A stretch of DNA of 64,000 bases from Stramentimicrobium sp964433555 (GTDB lineage: Bacteria; Atribacterota; Phoenicimicrobiia; Phoenicimicrobiales; Stramentimicrobiaceae): NCBI GenBank assembly GCA_964433555.1, contig CAYSRG010000008.1, positions 1 to 64,000 on the forward strand, in the 5' to 3' direction. The position numbers and the translations under genes are program-made. Each line of letters begins with the position of its first letter. The stretch's first letter is position 1. Below are positions 53,396-61,629 of this stretch, piece after piece. The notes under the pieces are model-generated. The model was given only the letters and a program-made list of their open reading frames with translations, had not been told where the DNA came from and ran no database searches.

Positions 53396-55114
53396 ATGAA
53401 TTCAAACAAAATAAGTAGTCAAGAAACAGTAAATTTTATTCAGGCAATTATTGATAAGGATAAAAAAAATAATAAATATGGTGGTAGAGCACATCTTCGT
53501 TTTCCACCCGAACCTAATGGGTATTTACATATTGGTCATGCCAAATCCATTTGTTTAAATTTTGGTTTGGCGGAAAAAAATAATGGCTTGTGTAACCTTC
53601 GTTTTGATGATACTAATCCTTCCAAAGAGGATATTGAATATATAGATTCAATTATCAAGGATGTACGCTGGTTGGGTTTTGACTGGCAAGATCGTCTTTA
53701 TTATGCTTCTGATTATTTTGATAGAATGTATCAGGATGCCCTGGCTTTGATTAAAGAAGGGAAAGCTTATGTATGTGATTTAAGTCCGGAACAGATTAGA
53801 GAGTACCGGGGAAACTTTACCGAACCGGGAAAAGAAAGCCCTTATCGCAATCGTTCTGTTGAAGAAAACCTCTCCTTGTTTCAACAGATGAAAGAAGGCA
53901 AATTTGAAGATGGCTCTCGAGTTCTCAGGGCAAAAATTGATATGAATTCTCCTAATTTGAATATGCGCGATCCGGTTCTTTATCGTATTATAAAAAAATC
54001 TCATCATCGGACTAGTGACAAATGGTGTATTTATCCCATGTATGACTACGCTCATCCTCTGGAAGACTATTATGAAGGGATTACCCATTCTGTTTGTACT
54101 TTAGAATTCGAAGATCACCGACCTCTATATGATTGGGTTTTAAATAATTTATATAAAACAGAATTACCTCAGCAAATTGAATTCGCTCGTTTAAATCTTA
54201 GTAACACGGTTATGAGTAAACGAAAACTGAGATTTCTGGTAGAGAATGGTTATGTTTCAGGTTGGGATGATCCTCGTCTGCCCACTATTTCTGGTTTACG
54301 AAGAAAGGGTTACACGCCGGAAGCCATCAGGAATTTTTGTGATCGGATTGGAGTAGCAAAGACTAATAGTGTGGTAGATATTCGCTTTTTAGACCATTGT
54401 ATCAGGGAAGATTTAAATAAGAAAGCCCCCAGAGTGATGGCTGTTTTAAACCCTTTAAAATTGATTATTGATAATTATCCGGAAGACCTGATAGAGGAAA
54501 TGGATTGCGAAAATAATCCTGAGGATCCTGCTGCCGGCACCAGAAAGGTCCCTTTTTCTAAGGTACTTTATATGGAAAGAGAAGATTTTCATGATAATCC
54601 TCCTCCTAAATATTATCGCTTGGCACCGGGACGTGAGGTCAGACTAAAGAATGCCTATATCATTAAATGTACCGATTACATATGTAATGAAAAAACCGGT
54701 GATATCCAGGAGGTGCACTGTACTTATGATCCGGAAACCAGGAGTGGACGACCAGGTGCACAACGTAAGGTGAGAAGCACCTTGCATTGGGTTTCTGCCA
54801 GATTTGCTCTGAAGGCTGAGATACGCTTATATGATTACCTGCTACTTGATAATATTGAAGAACAAGCTGAAGAGGAGAGCGATAGAGATTTTGTCAAACT
54901 GCTTAATCCTAAATCAATAGAAATCTTAAAAGACAGCATGGTAGAACCTGGTTTAAAAAATACATTATCTGGTGAAAAATTTCAGTTTATGCGTAAAGGG
55001 TATTTCTGTGTAGATCCTGATTCCACACCCGAAAAGCTGGTTTTTAACAGAATTGCTTCCTTACGGGATAGCTGGGAAAAGATAATGAAGAGCAGCGAGA
55101 ATACTTCTAATTAG
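53396..55114 (+). CDS. glnS: Glutaminyl-tRNA synthetase
   Basis: A 572-residue class I synthetase. The HIGH motif is H45-I-G-H48 in NGYLHIGHAKS, and VMSKRKL near residue 272 is the KMSKS-like loop. FDDTNPSKE, ITHSVCTLEFEDHRPLYDW and the C-terminal anticodon-binding beta barrels (from about 340) fit the bacterial GlnRS family. Its presence means that Gln-tRNA(Gln) can be made directly. A 249-nt gap precedes it; I see no T-box. Confidence 0.96.
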   Translation: MNSNKISSQETVNFIQAIIDKDKKNNKYGGRAHLRFPPEPNGYLHIGHAKSICLNFGLAEKNNGLCNLRFDDTNPSKEDIEYIDSIIKDVRWLGFDWQDRLYYASDYFDRMYQDALALIKEGKAYVCDLSPEQIREYRGNFTEPGKESPYRNRSVEENLSLFQQMKEGKFEDGSRVLRAKIDMNSPNLNMRDPVLYRIIKKSHHRTSDKWCIYPMYDYAHPLEDYYEGITHSVCTLEFEDHRPLYDWVLNNLYKTELPQQIEFARLNLSNTVMSKRKLRFLVENGYVSGWDDPRLPTISGLRRKGYTPEAIRNFCDRIGVAKTNSVVDIRFLDHCIREDLNKKAPRVMAVLNPLKLIIDNYPEDLIEEMDCENNPEDPAAGTRKVPFSKVLYMEREDFHDNPPPKYYRLAPGREVRLKNAYIIKCTDYICNEKTGDIQEVHCTYDPETRSGRPGAQRKVRSTLHWVSARFALKAEIRLYDYLLLDNIEEQAEEESDRDFVKLLNPKSIEILKDSMVEPGLKNTLSGEKFQFMRKGYFCVDPDSTPEKLVFNRIASLRDSWEKIMKSSENTSN

Positions 55115-55151
55115 TTGTGAGTAGCCTGACATTAAAATCATTGGTGAATAT

Positions 55152-56309
55152 ATGAAAATTGCTTTTTTTACCAATTGCTATAAGCCATTAATTAACGGGG
55201 TAGTAAGCAGCATTGTATCTTTAAAAGAAGCATTTGAAAAGAAAGGCCATGAAACTTATGTTTTTGCTCCGAGAGTGGAAGATTTTAAGGATGAAGAAGA
55301 AAATATATTCAGATACCATTCTATTAACTTAACCCATAAGGTTAAGTACCCCATTGCCATTCCTTTATCTTTGAAAGCAGGTCAGGTTATTACCAGATTT
55401 AAACCGGATATTATCCATCTTCATCATCCTTTTGTTCTTAGTATGCCAGCAATTATGTATGCTGCAAGGCTGAAGATTCCTAAAGTATTAACCATCCATA
55501 CCCAATATGAACGATATGCTTATTATGTATCTCCCATTCCTCAGCTAATTACCCATGAAGCTATCAGAAGGATTATTTTTAACCTGGCAGATAAGGTAGA
55601 TGTTATCACGACACCATCACAATCTATGAAGGAAATGATTAGCAATTACAGAATCAAAAAAGAAATTGTGGTTATACCCAATGCCATAGATATTAATATC
55701 TTTCGTAAAAAAAATGAGCAAAAAGTTGAATTGCTAAAGAAAGAGTTACAATTAACTCAGGGCGATATAGTGATTTTATATGTGGGAAGAGTATCTCTGG
55801 AGAAGAATATAGATAAGATAATTAAAGCGCTGGCCATTATTAGAGATAAGAAAATTGACAATTTCCAGTTTATTGTAGTTGGAGAAGGGACAGCAGTAAA
55901 GCAACTCAAGAATTTAGCAGATTCCTTAAAACTAACCGAGAGGATTAAATTTGTTGGTGCCATTAATAGAGAAATGGTTATAGATTATTATCAGATTGCG
56001 GATGTATTTGCTTTTAGTTCCACTTCGGAAACCTTTGGCATGGTTATTATTGAAGCCTTAGCCTCTGGCCTGCCAGTTCTAGCTGTAAAAGCTCCTGGTG
56101 CTGTAGATATTATCAGGAATGGATTTAATGGTATCTTAGTTGAAGATGACATTTCTCAGTTTGCTGAACAACTGAGGAATCTTATTCAAAATAAAGAGTT
56201 AAGGCAAAAATTATCTCTAAATGCTTTACAGAATGTGCAACATTACAGCACTGATACCGTTACTGATCAAATACTTGATCTTTATAATAAGCTAATATTA
56301 GGTAAATAG
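55152..56309 (+). CDS. GT4-family glycosyltransferase (diacylglycerol glucosyltransferase-like)
   Basis: A 385-residue GT-B glycosyltransferase. Features are the N-terminal FFTNCYKPLINGVVSS (family FTDSYHPQINGVV), DIIHLHHPFVLSM, LTIHTQYERYAYY, VPSQSMK-like TPSQSMKEM, VVIPNAIDINIF and the E-x7-E type SSTSETFGMVIIEALASG. These match the glycolipid-forming members that transfer glucose or mannose to lipids. It starts 37 nt after glnS and may be cotranscribed. Product lipid not predictable. Confidence 0.9.
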   Translation: MKIAFFTNCYKPLINGVVSSIVSLKEAFEKKGHETYVFAPRVEDFKDEEENIFRYHSINLTHKVKYPIAIPLSLKAGQVITRFKPDIIHLHHPFVLSMPAIMYAARLKIPKVLTIHTQYERYAYYVSPIPQLITHEAIRRIIFNLADKVDVITTPSQSMKEMISNYRIKKEIVVIPNAIDINIFRKKNEQKVELLKKELQLTQGDIVILYVGRVSLEKNIDKIIKALAIIRDKKIDNFQFIVVGEGTAVKQLKNLADSLKLTERIKFVGAINREMVIDYYQIADVFAFSSTSETFGMVIIEALASGLPVLAVKAPGAVDIIRNGFNGILVEDDISQFAEQLRNLIQNKELRQKLSLNALQNVQHYSTDTVTDQILDLYNKLILGK

Positions 56310-56427
56310 TATAAAACTATCCCATCTCTTCTTGCTTAAAAACCTCCTTCCATTCAATGTAAATGATGAACAATAATTCATTTTTCTCTTTATGCTATAA
56401 TGTGAAAAAAATGAGGATGAGTAAAAT

Positions 56428-57558
56428 ATGAAAAAACAAGATAAAGAAAATATTTATAGAGATAGCATAATTACTGGTCTTAAGGTTACCTGGGTATTGA
56501 AAACAATAATTATAATGGGGATAATGTTTCTGCTAATGTTTTCTGCTCATAGTACTGCTTTCAGCCAATCAACAGCCGAGAGGGCTACCTTCGCTGGTGG
56601 TTGTTTCTGGTGCATAGAAGCAGCATTTGAAAAAGTTGAAGGAGTGTTAGAGGCAATATCCGGTTATACTGGAGGTGACACGGTCAATCCCACCTACGAG
56701 GAAGTCTCTACCGGAAGAACAGGTCACTATGAGGCAGTGGAGGTAGTGTTTAATCCCAATGTCATTTCTTATGTAGAATTGTTAGCTATCTTTTGGAGAA
56801 ATATTGATCCTACTGATAGCAGTGGACAATTTGCTGATCGAGGGAGTCAGTATCAGACTGCCATTTTCTACCATAACGATGAGCAAAAAATTATGGCTGA
56901 ACAGTCAAAGGAAGAATTACAAAATTCAGGTAAGTTTGACCAGAAGATTGTAACCAAAATATTGCCTGTAGCAGAATTTTATCCAGCAGAAGAATATCAT
57001 CAAGATTATTACCAAAAAAATCTTATAGGATACGAATTGTATCACACAGGTTCTGGTAGAGCAGATTATATTAAAACAAAATGGTCAGGAGAAATTATGG
57101 TAAAAAAATGGGATGATAATTATCAAAAACCATCAAAAGAAGAATTAAAGGACATCTTAACGTCATTACAATATTATGTTACTCAAGAAAACGGCACAGA
57201 AAGACCATTTCAAAATGAGTACTGGGATAATAAACAAGAGGGGATATATGTAGACATTGTTTCCGAAGAGCCACTTTTTAGCTCCACTGATAAATTTGAG
57301 TCAGGAACAGGCTGGCCTAGTTTTACTAAACCAATTGATGAACACTTTATTGTGAAAAAGGAAGACAGAAGTTTTATGATGGTAAGAACAGAAGTTAGAA
57401 GTAGATACGCGGATTCTCACCTGGGACATCTTTTTGATGATGGCCCTCCTCCAACTAATCAACGGTATTGTATTAATTCGGCAGCATTACGTTTTATACC
57501 TAAAGAAGATTTAGAAAAAGAGGGATACGGGCAATATCTGAATCTATTCCATCAGTAA
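56428..57558 (+). CDS. msrAB: MsrA-MsrB fusion methionine sulfoxide reductase, membrane-anchored
   Basis: A 376-residue protein in the order anchor or signal (about residues 20-46), MsrA (50-200) and MsrB (235-370). MsrA has the catalytic GGCFWC (about 57-62). MsrB has ESGTGWPSFTKP, EVRSRYADSHLGHLFDDG and the catalytic Cys in RYCIN. It repairs both stereoisomers of oxidised methionine, and the N-terminal segment suggests an extracytoplasmic location. MsrB lacks the CxxC zinc pairs that some forms have. The upstream 118 nt show no strong promoter. It is followed by the broken MFS gene. Confidence 0.95.
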   Translation: MKKQDKENIYRDSIITGLKVTWVLKTIIIMGIMFLLMFSAHSTAFSQSTAERATFAGGCFWCIEAAFEKVEGVLEAISGYTGGDTVNPTYEEVSTGRTGHYEAVEVVFNPNVISYVELLAIFWRNIDPTDSSGQFADRGSQYQTAIFYHNDEQKIMAEQSKEELQNSGKFDQKIVTKILPVAEFYPAEEYHQDYYQKNLIGYELYHTGSGRADYIKTKWSGEIMVKKWDDNYQKPSKEELKDILTSLQYYVTQENGTERPFQNEYWDNKQEGIYVDIVSEEPLFSSTDKFESGTGWPSFTKPIDEHFIVKKEDRSFMMVRTEVRSRYADSHLGHLFDDGPPPTNQRYCINSAALRFIPKEDLEKEGYGQYLNLFHQ

Positions 57559-57665
57559 ATCTGTTAAAAAACAGCAGCAAAGAAAAAGTTTATTTTCTTT
57601 TTAGTGATTCCCTAATGGTTTTCCATACATGATGAGTTATTTAATATTAATAGTAGAAGAAAAAA

Positions 57666-58850
57666 ATGATAAGGGAAATAGATAATAGTAAAAAGTTAGC
57701 TTTCAAATTTATCCTTCTAATGGGAATGGTCAGTCTTTTTGGTGATATAGTTTATGAAGGAGCACGAAGTATAAGCGGTCCTTATTTAGCCGTTCTGGGA
57801 GCTAGTGCCGGTATCGTAGGTTTGTTTTCAGGTTTGGGTGAATTTTTAGGTTATGGATTACGCTTGATTTTTGGATACCTGGCTGATCGCACTAAATCAT
57901 ATTGGTTTTTTACTGTCATTGGTTATGGATTACTAGTATCTATTCCCCTATTAGCCTTTACTAGAAATTGGCAGCTGGCAGTTTTCCTGCTTGTTTTAGA
58001 ACGTATTAGTAAAGCAATTAGGTCTCCTTCCAGGGATGATATTCTTTCTCATTCTACCAAGCAGATTGGAAGAGGATGGGGTTTTGGTATTCATGAAGCA
58101 TTAGATCAGATTGGAGCTTTTATTGGTCCATTAACCTTTTCCTTAGTATTTCTTTTTCGCGGTGGCTATCGAGAAGGATTTAGTATTTTATAGATTCCAA
58201 CTTTCTTAACCTTAACTATTCTTACCATAGCAAGATCCAAAGTTCCCTTACTAGAACAACTCGAAATTTCTGACCAAATAGCTATAAACAATACTGATAA
58301 TACCAAAAAACTTCCCAGGATATTTTGGTTATATACTCTATTTACCTTTTTCAGTGTGGTTGGTTTTGCTCACTTCCCTTTAATTGCTTATCATTTTAAA
58401 ATGCAATCTGTAGTTTCTGATGTTCAAATCCCTATATTTTATGCCTTAGCAATGGGAGTTGATGCCCTGTTGGCTTTGTTTATTGGCAAGACATATGACA
58501 GGGTTGGTCTAATTATTCTGATTATTATACCCATCATCACAATTCCGCTTCCTCTTTTTATATTTTCAAAGGGATATTATTTTGCTTTGATAGGGGTCCT
58601 GCTCTGGGGAGCGGTTTTGGGAATTCATGAAACAATCATGCGCGCTGCTATTGCTGAAATAACCAGTACCAATCAGAGGGGATTTGCTTATGGTTTATTT
58701 AACACAGCATATGGGATTGCCGGATTTTTAGGCAGTTTACTGGTAGGTATTTTATATGATATTTCTACAGCGTATATTGTCCTCTTTGTATTTTTGGTGG
58801 AGATAATTTCAATACAATTATTCTTTTTTCTGAAAAAAGAGATGAAATAG
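57666..58850 (+). pseudogene. MFS transporter interrupted by one in-frame TAG
   Basis: A single frame of about 395 codons encodes an MFS protein with twelve membrane segments: SLFGDIVYEGARSISGPYLA, the YLADRTKSYWFF loop, SRDDILSHSTKQIGRGWGFG, and after the stop VGFAHFPLIAYHFKM and AYGLFNTAYGIAGFLGSL. TAG at 58191-58193 sits inside the loop after helix 6 (FSIL-stop-IPTFLTL). Both halves continue in the same frame without any shift. The gene either carries a nonsense mutation, has a sequencing error, or is read through. The first 175 codons alone would not give a functional transporter. Confidence 0.8.
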
Positions 58851-58903
58851 TAGCTCAGTGCCATTATTAATATCCAATATTCCTTGATAAATATTTTATT
58901 ATA

Positions 58904-58956
58904 TTGACAATTTAATTAACTAATGATACAATCTGCTACATAATTAATTAGTTAAT
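58904..58956 (+). promoter_or_regulatory. Promoter and inverted-repeat operator of the TrpR/YerC gene
   Basis: TTGACA (58904-58909), 17-nt spacer and TACAAT (58927-58932) make a near-consensus promoter. Exact inverted repeats ATTAACTAAT (58915-58924, within the spacer) and ATTAGTTAAT (58947-58956, just after the start site) are 32 nt apart centre to centre, three helical turns. The core TTAACTA is shared with the E. coli trp operator half-site. Autorepression by the product of the next gene is likely. Confidence 0.7.
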
Positions 58957-59128
58957 AATTTAATATAATAAAGTATTTTATAAGCCTTGTTGCAAAAGAT
59001 AAAATTGATAACAAAGTAACAGAATCTAATACCTTAAAACATTATTTATGGTTTTACTAAAATAAACAACATGAGCAAGTAACAAATCTTTCAGGAATGT
59101 TTTATAAAAAGTAGGGAGGTAAATTATT

Positions 59129-59431
59129 ATGACTTACCATCCACGATGGAGAAATGAAACAACTGACCAGTTATTTCAAGCCATTCTGCTATTAGAAAAT
59201 ATTGATGAATGCTATAGATTTTTTGAGGATGTAGCAACCATAAATGAGATACAAGAATTAAGTCAACGTTTAGCAGTTGCGCGAATGTTAAAGGAAGGAT
59301 TTATTTATGAAGATATTGCCCAGAAGACCGGTGCTAGTTCTGCCACTATTAGTAGAGTAAAAAAATGTCTTAATTATGGTGCTGATGGTTATCAACTTGT
59401 ATTGCAAAAGTTAAAAGTTAAAGAAAAATAA
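59129..59431 (+). CDS. TrpR/YerC-family DNA-binding repressor
   Basis: A 100-residue protein of the YerC/TrpR family. The helical N-terminus (LFQAILLLENIDECYRFFED) is followed by the helix-turn-helix LSQRLAVARMLKEGFIYEDI and TGASSATISRVKKCLNYG, the latter being the recognition helix. In Bacillus-type organisms YerC-like proteins have no settled ligand; TrpR proper binds tryptophan. It starts 197 nt after its promoter and lies 22 nt upstream of a binding-protein gene, so it may regulate an amino-acid uptake unit. SD GGGAGG. Confidence 0.88.
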   Translation: MTYHPRWRNETTDQLFQAILLLENIDECYRFFEDVATINEIQELSQRLAVARMLKEGFIYEDIAQKTGASSATISRVKKCLNYGADGYQLVLQKLKVKEK

Positions 59432-59453
59432 ATAAAATAATGGAGGAGTTTTG

Positions 59454-60227
59454 ATGAATAAATACAAAAGAATCATTTTAACTGTAGTTTGTTCAGTAGT
59501 CTTAGTAATATCATGTATGGTAACGGGTATAAGTGCAGAAAAGAAAGTTTATATCAATGGAATTGATGCTGATTACCCTCCTCATGCCTATGTTGATGAA
59601 AAAGGCAATCCAGCAGGTTTTGATGTAGAAGCTTTAGATTGGATTGCTCAGGAGATGGATTTTGAGGTTGTACATCAACCTACCGCCTGGGATGGTATTG
59701 TATCCAGCCTGTTAGCTAAAAAGATCGATTTGATATTCTCAGGCATGAGTATTACTGAAGAGAGAAAAGAGAAAGTTAATTTTTCCCTTCCTTACTGGTC
59801 AATAGATCAGGCAATCTGTGTAACAATAGATTCAAATCTGAGTGCCATTGCTGCCTTTATGGGTGATTATCTAATAGGTACTCAGCGCGGATGTACTGCT
59901 GCCATATGGATTGAAGATAATCTGATTGCCACCGGATTATTCCCAAAAGAGAGACTGAAATTGTATGAAGGATTTTCTTTAGCGGTACAAGATCTCCTGA
60001 ATAAGAGGATTGATGCTGCTATGATGGATGATGTAATGGTGGAGGATGCCATTCGAAAAGGTATGGCTATAAAAATAGTGGGTACCATTAAAACTGGTGA
60101 GGAATATGGTGTGGCTATAAGAAAAGATGATAATGAATTATTAGATCTCATCAATGAGGGTCTAAAACGGATTATGCGTTCACCAAAATGGGAAGAGTTA
60201 AAGGCTAAGTATTTCCAGTCTGAATAG
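59454..60227 (+). CDS. Amino-acid-type ABC solute-binding protein (SBP_bac_3)
   Basis: A 257-residue binding protein. The hydrophobic leader ends with VISC, a possible lipobox (Cys at about residue 22), or with ISA-EKK for signal peptidase I. The mature protein has YINGIDADYPPHAYVDEKGN, PAGFDVEALDWIAQEM, LLAKKIDLIFSGMSITEERK, KEKVNFSLPY and the GCTAAIWIED segment of the polar amino-acid family. ATG 59454 is chosen over TTG 59451, which is only 2 nt from the SD GGAGGAG. Its permease partner is reduced to a remnant, and no ATPase is present in the window, so the transporter may be non-functional or use a distant partner. Confidence 0.88.
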   Translation: MNKYKRIILTVVCSVVLVISCMVTGISAEKKVYINGIDADYPPHAYVDEKGNPAGFDVEALDWIAQEMDFEVVHQPTAWDGIVSSLLAKKIDLIFSGMSITEERKEKVNFSLPYWSIDQAICVTIDSNLSAIAAFMGDYLIGTQRGCTAAIWIEDNLIATGLFPKERLKLYEGFSLAVQDLLNKRIDAAMMDDVMVEDAIRKGMAIKIVGTIKTGEEYGVAIRKDDNELLDLINEGLKRIMRSPKWEELKAKYFQSE

Positions 60228-60289
60228 AAATTGAATTAGCAAAAAAAATTACGCTATAAATAATCTATATTAGAATAATTGATTACTTT

Positions 60290-60321
60290 GGGGATATAAG
60301 ATATTTCTATCTTATATCCCC
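60290..60321 (+). terminator. Hairpin after the amino-acid-type binding-protein gene
   Basis: A perfect 14-bp stem (60290-60303 with 60308-60321, core GGGGATATAAGATA) and a TTTC loop, followed by AGTTT. The T-tract is poor, so it may be a partial terminator or an mRNA-protecting stem. Confidence 0.55.
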
Positions 60322-60371
60322 AGTTTAATGTTACAATATAGAATATCCTGAAGAGAAAAATATTGCTTAAA

Positions 60372-60570
60372 ATTATTCTTCCCTGGCTTTTATAGCAACC
60401 CATATTGAGTTAACCAGCTCAGATAAGATTGTGGTATCCAAATATTTGTTTATATCGAAGCTTTTTTAGTAATCGGAATAATCTATTTGACCATTGTCTA
60501 CATAGCTACTAAAATCTTAAATATACTAGAGGAAAAATCAGCTTTTCCGGGATGGGAGAATAAAAAATAA
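60372..60570 (+). pseudogene. Remnant of an amino-acid ABC transporter permease
   Basis: The last part of a HisM/GlnP-type permease is readable. About 60383-60456 reads LAFIATHIELTSSDKIVVSK in one frame, matching the family's IG-ELTR-A-iv segment. After a frameshift, 60451-60570 reads YIEAFLVIGIIYLTIVYIAT and ends with an EEKSAFPGW tail typical of these permeases. Most of the gene is missing. Its stop (TAATG) overlaps the start of the aminotransferase, showing that binding protein, permease and aminotransferase once formed one operon. Confidence 0.7.
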
Positions 60571-61592
60571 TGAGTGAAGACAGAACGAAAAAATCAATAC
60601 ATTTAGAGCATTCTAGCTTAAAATATCCTTTGCCTGAATTATTTTTAAAGGAATTATCTGAAGAATTGTGCTCCATGAATGAATACCCCAGTGGTGGTTA
60701 CTATAGGCTTCTATCAACCAAATTAGCAGAATATGCCGGTACTAATCCGGAAAGTGTTTTACCGACCAATGGTTCAGATGAAGTAATTGAATCGGTTACC
60801 AGAGCTTTTGGCAAGAAATTAATCCTCATTCCTATTCCTACCTTTTCCCAATATGAAGTCAGTGCCGAACGAAACGGATTTAATAAAAAATTGGTTCCCT
60901 GTTTACACGATCATCATTACCGATTAGAATACTGTGAAGATGATTTAAAAGAAGCCAGCCTGGTCTGGATTTGCAATCCTAACAATCCAACCGGTACATC
61001 TATTCCAACAGAGGAGATTATAAGAATATTAGCTATTGCTCCCGGAATAGTAGCAGTCGATGAGTGTAACTATGAATATCTGGGTAAATCGGTAGTAGAT
61101 TTAATTGAACAATATCCCAATCTTGTTATTTCCCGAAGTTTTTCTAAAAATTTTGGTTTGGCAGGATTAAGGTTAGGCTTTATTATTTCGGCAAAAAATA
61201 ATATCAGGGGAATTGCCCATTATTGTCAGCACTTTAGAGTCAACAAGATGGCAGAGGTAGCAGGTATTAAGGTATTGAACTATTTAGATTATTTTCAAAA
61301 AATATGGCAGGAAATAGCTCAGATAAGAAATTTTTTTATTGCTGGCTTGAGGGAAAGAGGCATCATTGCCCTCCCCTCGCAAACCAATTTTGTCTTAGCT
61401 GATTTTATCTCTGAAGAAAAAACCAGAAAAGTATGGCAATATTTAAAAAAGGAGAAGGTCTATACCTTTGCCGCCTGGGAAGAAGAGTTTTCCGGTCTTG
61501 ATAAACATTACATTCGTTTTACTATAAGCAACCGGGAAGAGATGGCTTATGTGTTAGGGCTACTGGACAGATTTTTAAAAAGTATTTCATAA
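60570..61592 (+). CDS. PLP-dependent aminotransferase, histidinol-phosphate aminotransferase (HisC)-like
   Basis: A 340-residue class I/II aminotransferase. Marks are TNGSDEVIESVTRAF (PLP phosphate loop), CNPNNPTGTSIP, AVDECNYEY (Asp binding the pyridine N), and the PLP lysine in SRSFSKNFGLAGLRLGF. The closing Arg is in YIRFTISNREEM. The group covers HisC and threonine-phosphate decarboxylase (CobD), and the short form (340 residues) fits both. No other his or cob gene is nearby, so the exact role is open. ATG 60570 overlaps the permease remnant stop. Confidence 0.88.
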   Translation: MSEDRTKKSIHLEHSSLKYPLPELFLKELSEELCSMNEYPSGGYYRLLSTKLAEYAGTNPESVLPTNGSDEVIESVTRAFGKKLILIPIPTFSQYEVSAERNGFNKKLVPCLHDHHYRLEYCEDDLKEASLVWICNPNNPTGTSIPTEEIIRILAIAPGIVAVDECNYEYLGKSVVDLIEQYPNLVISRSFSKNFGLAGLRLGFIISAKNNIRGIAHYCQHFRVNKMAEVAGIKVLNYLDYFQKIWQEIAQIRNFFIAGLRERGIIALPSQTNFVLADFISEEKTRKVWQYLKKEKVYTFAAWEEEFSGLDKHYIRFTISNREEMAYVLGLLDRFLKSIS

Positions 61593-61629
61593 TTAGGATT
61601 TTTTAATTATTCAGGAGGACTGTTACTCT

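Noticed and set aside
58191..58193. TAG as pyrrolysine in the MFS gene
   Set aside because: MFS transporters are not known pyrrolysine proteins and no pyl genes are in the window. A nonsense mutation or error is simpler.
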